Source: Theobroma cacao (lineage: Eukaryota; Streptophyta; Magnoliopsida; Malvales; Malvaceae). Taken from it: 64,000 nucleotides of DNA. The notes beneath the pieces were generated by a model. The model did no database searches and was not told the origin of the DNA. It saw only the letters and a program-made list of their open reading frames with translations. The stretch spans positions 18,252,648 to 18,316,647 of the forward strand of contig NC_030850.1 in assembly GCF_000208745.1 (NCBI RefSeq), written 5' to 3'. Below are positions 60,352 to 64,000 of the stretch, piece after piece (within the stretch, counting starts at the first letter, position 1; the number at the start of each line of letters is the position of its first letter). The position numbers were made by a program, and so were the translations under genes.

Positions 60352-62119
60352 TGTTAACTCTATTCTTGTTTTAAAATGACAAATTGATTGAACTAAAGAT
60401 GCTTTGAAAATGAATGGAAGATGTTTTTGAATATGAAGAAAATCCTCAGGGATGTTTTGAAGCTGAGCTTAAAAAGAAAGATATATTGAAATGCTAAAAT
60501 TGATTGAATATGCTTTGAAAGTAAATGATAATGCTCTTGAACTTAAAAGAATTGTTTCTAAGTTTTCTCAAAAGATTTCTTGTTTTCAAACTCAAATTGT
60601 CAGCGTAAGAATCAAATTTTCAAAAACAAAGATTTGATTCCTAAATGAAAAGAAAGCAAAATTTATTTCCTTATCACAAGAAGAATCAATTCTGAACATG
60701 TGAGAAGTTAGTTATTAGTCGACAGAAATAGTGAAGCATTGATTTTGAGAGAAGAAGAAGTTAGTTGTATAAAAAACAAAAGCTATTGGAATTGAGAACC
60801 GACACCTCAAAGAGTAAGAATTGAGTCTAGGAGAACAGAAGGTAGAAATGTGAAAAAGAAAATCGATTCCCCAAATAGAAAAAATGGGTTTTGAGTGAAG
60901 AATGAACTAAAGAGCACAAGTTTGAAGACAAAGAATCAATTCTACATGGAGAAGATATCGGTTATTGATGCACTAAAAGCAAAGATCAGAAACTTGGTGA
61001 ACAAGAAAGAAATGGCATGAATGGATAAGATTGGAGTGTCAAAAGTCAGGCTAAAGTTCAAATTTTGGCACTAGTCAACAATGAAGAACCAACCACTTGA
61101 GGCAGAAGAATCGATTCTCCAAAAATGCAAAGGTGTCACCTTTGAACCACATTGTGGAAGAATAGAGATCTCAAGAAAGAAAAATCAATTCTCTAAAGGC
61201 AGAAAGTTCCAGTCTTTATGAAGAATTGACATCTCAAAAAAGAAGAATAAATTCTTTAGAGACAGAAAGCTCCAAAGTTTATGAAGAATTGACAACTCAT
61301 GATTAAAGAATCGATTTTCTACGTGTGACAGAAATGTGCAAGTTGGTTGGATGGTACAAAACTTATTCAAATTTTACGTCAACGGGCAATAAATTACAAG
61401 GCCTATAAATATCTACTTTGAGGATGTTAAAAGTGTGATTTGAGCTATCTTGAACAATTTTGAAAAAGATTTTGAAGAGTCAAAAAAGGGAAAACAAGCA
61501 AGAGAGCAAAAAGTAGAAAAATCCTATCTTTCAGTAAGAGCGGAACCTAGAGATCACATTTTTATCCTTTAGCTAATATTTCTTGAGCTTAAACTTCCTC
61601 TCATCATTCATTTGACTTGAGAATGATCTCATTTGTTTTAACCTAAACATCCTATTAACCTTCATAGAGATTTTGAGCTTGAGATTCTTTTGAAAATCCA
61701 CTGTTGTATTAGGTATACCTCCAAGCAAAAGATAAAGGGGTTTTGTCTAATCCTTTAAAAGGTTGTATCTTGTGTAAAAGTTGTGCTTGAACCTGAAAAG
61801 GTAGTGTTTTGGTTAAGGTTATGCCTGATCTTGTGGAAAGGCATGTTATGAAGGTTACACTTAATCCTATTAAAAGGCCTTTTGTAAAGGTTACACTTGA
61901 CCATATTGAAAAGGCAAGTTGATAATGGATTCAAAGTCCTTGTGCTATCAAGGAAGATGATGTAGGCATTGGGAGGCTGAACCTTTATAAAAATCCAATT
62001 GAGTACTCTTTATCTTTTAGTACTTTACTTGTATAGCTTATGCTCTGTTTTCGCTATTTTACATTAAGTCATAACTAGTTCACCCCCCTTTTGGTTACTT
62101 TAAGCTTATCTTCCTAACA
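60352..62119 (+). repeat. 5' LTR of a copia element (about 1768 bp)
   Basis: The right end CCTAACA at 62113-62119 is fixed by the primer site that follows. The left end is provisional, set at TGTTAACTC (60352), which complements the right terminus. It contains CCTATAAATA at 61400-61410 as promoter, and seven or so copies of an AGAATCGATTCT palindrome (60689-61320). The size and motif content are of the SIRE/Maximus type. Confidence 0.6.
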
Positions 62120-62120
62120 A

Positions 62121-62132
62121 TTGGTATCAAAG
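62121..62132 (+). other. Primer-binding site, initiator-tRNA-Met type
   Basis: TTGGTATCAAAG, close to the canonical TGGTATCAGAG, begins one base after the LTR end. Confidence 0.8.
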
Positions 62133-62200
62133 TAGGTTCTCTAGTTTTGCAAGTTTAACAACTTTTGAGAGATCCTAAAAAAAAGCTTAAAGTAGCAAAG

Positions 62201-62946
62201 ATGGCATCTACATGTTTTATCGGTGGAAGACATTCTATGATGCGACCTCCTTTATTTAAAGGCGAGAACTACCTATTTTAGATGATGAGGTTTAAAAATT
62301 TTAGACAATTTATTGATTTGGATCTTTAGGATATTGTTGTTGATGGACCTCATGTTCCTAGTAAAACTGTTGATGTTATGAAACGTGTTAAGACTAAAGC
62401 TAAATGGGATGACAAGGATAAAAAGCTAATTTTTTTGATTCACAAAGCTGTGACAGCTATCTTATGTGGTATTAGTGAGGTTGAATTTAATAGGGTAGCT
62501 ATGTGCAGTAGCAAAAGGAATTTGGGATACATTAGAAAATTACTATGAGGGCACAAGTCAAGTGAAGGAATCAAAGATAAGTATGTTGATACTTGATTAT
62601 GAGTTATTGAAGGTGAAAGATGGATAGTCCATAAAAGAGATGTATGAGAGATTTACAAATGATCATAGGAGGACTGAAAGGATTAGGAAAAGAATTTCCC
62701 AACGTGCAACTAGTGAAAAAAATCCTTCATTGTTTACTAAGGTCGTGGAGACCTGAAGTAACAACCATAGAAGAAGCTAAGGACTTAAATGGTCTCAAGC
62801 TTGATGAGCTCCTAGGGTCCCTACTTGCATTAAAGATGACTCTTAAACATGAAAAAGACAAGGATGAAGCATTTAGAGAAGAGATAAAGAGACAAAGCAT
62901 CGCTCTCAAGGCAATTGAGGAAAATGATGAAAAAAATCTTGAATGT
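62201..62946 (+). pseudogene. Copia gag (UBN2), truncated by an LTR insertion
   Basis: The reading starts MASTCFIGGRHSMMRPPLFK at 62201, then GENYLF-stop-MMRFKNF where Trp is expected (TGG to TAG), a second Trp-to-stop near 62329, a frameshift near 62500, and ENYYEGTSQVKESKISMLIL, IKEMYERFTN, GLGKEFPNVQLVKKILH and a Lys/Glu-rich stretch to 62946. The order is that of UBN2-type gag and parallels 3340-2243. The gene is cut at 62946 by the family 1 LTR. The rest of the element should continue beyond that LTR, outside the window. Confidence 0.85.
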
Positions 62947-64000
62947 TGTAAAACCCGACCCTATAAATACATGTCATAACATACATGCACTGAGTAGCAT
63001 GTTATTATGCTAGGAAAGTTCCTAAGAATAGACGAAACCCGGTATTGTACTTAACAGTACACTTGAATTGATTTAACCTTGAACTAGTTCAAATAGGAAT
63101 CGTAGGATGAAATTTAACATTTTATAGTCAAGGAATGACTAAAAATGATTGTTCGGAGTTTAGGGTTCATTTGGGGAAAAATTGAAAATTTTGATGTTTA
63201 GGGGTAAAATGGTAATTTTTTTACCCGTGGACAAAATTTGAGATTTTGAGAGAAATTTAGATCACATTTGACAAATGGAGAATGGTATGAGTATAAGGGA
63301 TGAAAAATATGTCTATGGGCAATTTTTTCAGTTTTTGGGGCAAAATTGTAATTTTTGACTTTTGCGAGGGCAAAAGTGTAAATTTTTAAAAAATTACTCC
63401 ACCAAGACTATGGATAAGTCTGAGAATTTTATCTAAGCTATAGATATGTGGGACAAGTGCATGGTGAAAACTTGGAAACAAATGGATGAAATTTTAAAAA
63501 CGAACCAATGGGAAAGTGACACATGGCATTTTTTTTAATGGTTTAATATTATTTTAATGAAAAGTCAGACCATTTAAACCCCATATTAAGTGATGGCCGG
63601 CCATAAGGAGAGAACAAGAGAGAAAATAGAGAGGAAAGGAAGAAAAGACAAAAACCAAAGGAAAACTAGAAAATTCAAAGGGGAAATCACGTTTTTCGAC
63701 CATTTATGCATCTAACAGTAAGATTTTTTGACTTTAGCTTGATTTCTACCTTTCTTATTCCTTTATTTCCATTTGTCTTGCTTGAGGAGAGAGATCAAAA
63801 AGTGATATCAAGGGCTGGATGAAATTCAAGGGGGAGGAATTTGAAATTTTTAGGTTTTGATTTTTAGTTAAATTGATAGTTTTAGTTAGTTAAATGTGTA
63901 TAGAAATCAAATTGGGCAAGAAAGCATGAAATTTTCACAATACCCACCCTTGGCCGAATCTTCAATGATGTACAATGATGAAGAACTGATTTTTATTCTA
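62947..64000 (-). mobile_element. Solo LTR, family 1 (right end outside the window)
   Basis: It starts TGTAAAACCCGACCC directly after gag sequence. It is colinear with 14846-15283 and, in reverse, with 17900-19076 of the nest. The putative target duplication on this side is AATGT (62942-62946). It includes the GGCCGGCCATAAGGAGAGAAC leader-like stretch (63593 onward) and AGTAAGATTTTTTGAC at about 63718. Whether it is solo or a complete element cannot be told. Confidence 0.8.

Overview
This window is plant nuclear DNA, most likely from a eudicot. It is AT-rich, and its three recognisable host genes (two of them with introns) sit in a sea of Ty1/copia and Ty3/gypsy elements, CACTA and Harbinger-type DNA transposons and SINEs. 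I cannot name the species from sequence alone. The long LTRs beginning TGTCACGACCC recall repeats of Malvaceae and other rosids, but that is an impression. There is one assembly gap (15284-15924). Nothing here is prokaryotic: no operons, CRISPR arrays, rRNA genes or intact canonical tRNA genes.

Host genes. Two small secreted cysteine-rich (defensin-like) genes, each with one intron in the same phase, lie at 28033-28395 and 39975-40396 on the plus strand. They look like paralogs separated by transposon debris. The second has lost three of the eight cysteines of the first. A glycine-rich, probably cell-wall, secreted protein gene lies at 58726-59145.

Layout. 1-10722: a minus-strand Athila-like gypsy element whose 3' LTR runs off the left edge. 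It is broken by a copia gag/LTR fragment (about 1556-4500), a 2.7-kb solo LTR (5157-7901, target-site duplication TTATT) and a 57-bp SINE (8305-8361). 11321-11852: a long-TIR MITE. 11910-27582: a copia element with both LTRs and duplication TATCT. Its integrase/RT region holds a four-deep nest of about 3-kb solo LTRs of one family in alternating orientation (13049-24932, 13395-22159, 14846-20680, 16095-19076). Each has a 5-bp target duplication (AAATA, ATTTG, TTAGG/CTAGG, GAATG). 28-41 kb: the two defensin-like genes, a Harbinger-type MITE (28561-29483), a CACTA TNP1-like pseudogene (31555-33245), Tat/Ogre-like LTR debris, a second copy of the 2.7-kb LTR (35842-38493) and a TIR element. 41678-44787: a fifth solo LTR of the 3-kb family. 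47720-53108: a CACTA element whose transposase gene carries a LINE-type processed pseudogene of mitochondrial ribosomal protein L11. The element is cut off at 53108 by an internally deleted Athila-like element (53114 to about 57050). 60352-62946: the 5' end of another copia element (LTR, primer site, gag), cut by a sixth 3-kb-family LTR that runs off the right edge.

The most informative signal is the fossil record of insertions. For several of them, removing the insert and one target duplication restores a continuous reading frame in the host element, so the boundaries can be placed to the base. The LTRs also share internal modules (a roughly 100-140 bp unit and arrays of 12-bp palindromes) across families, which the ordinary annotation does not explain.
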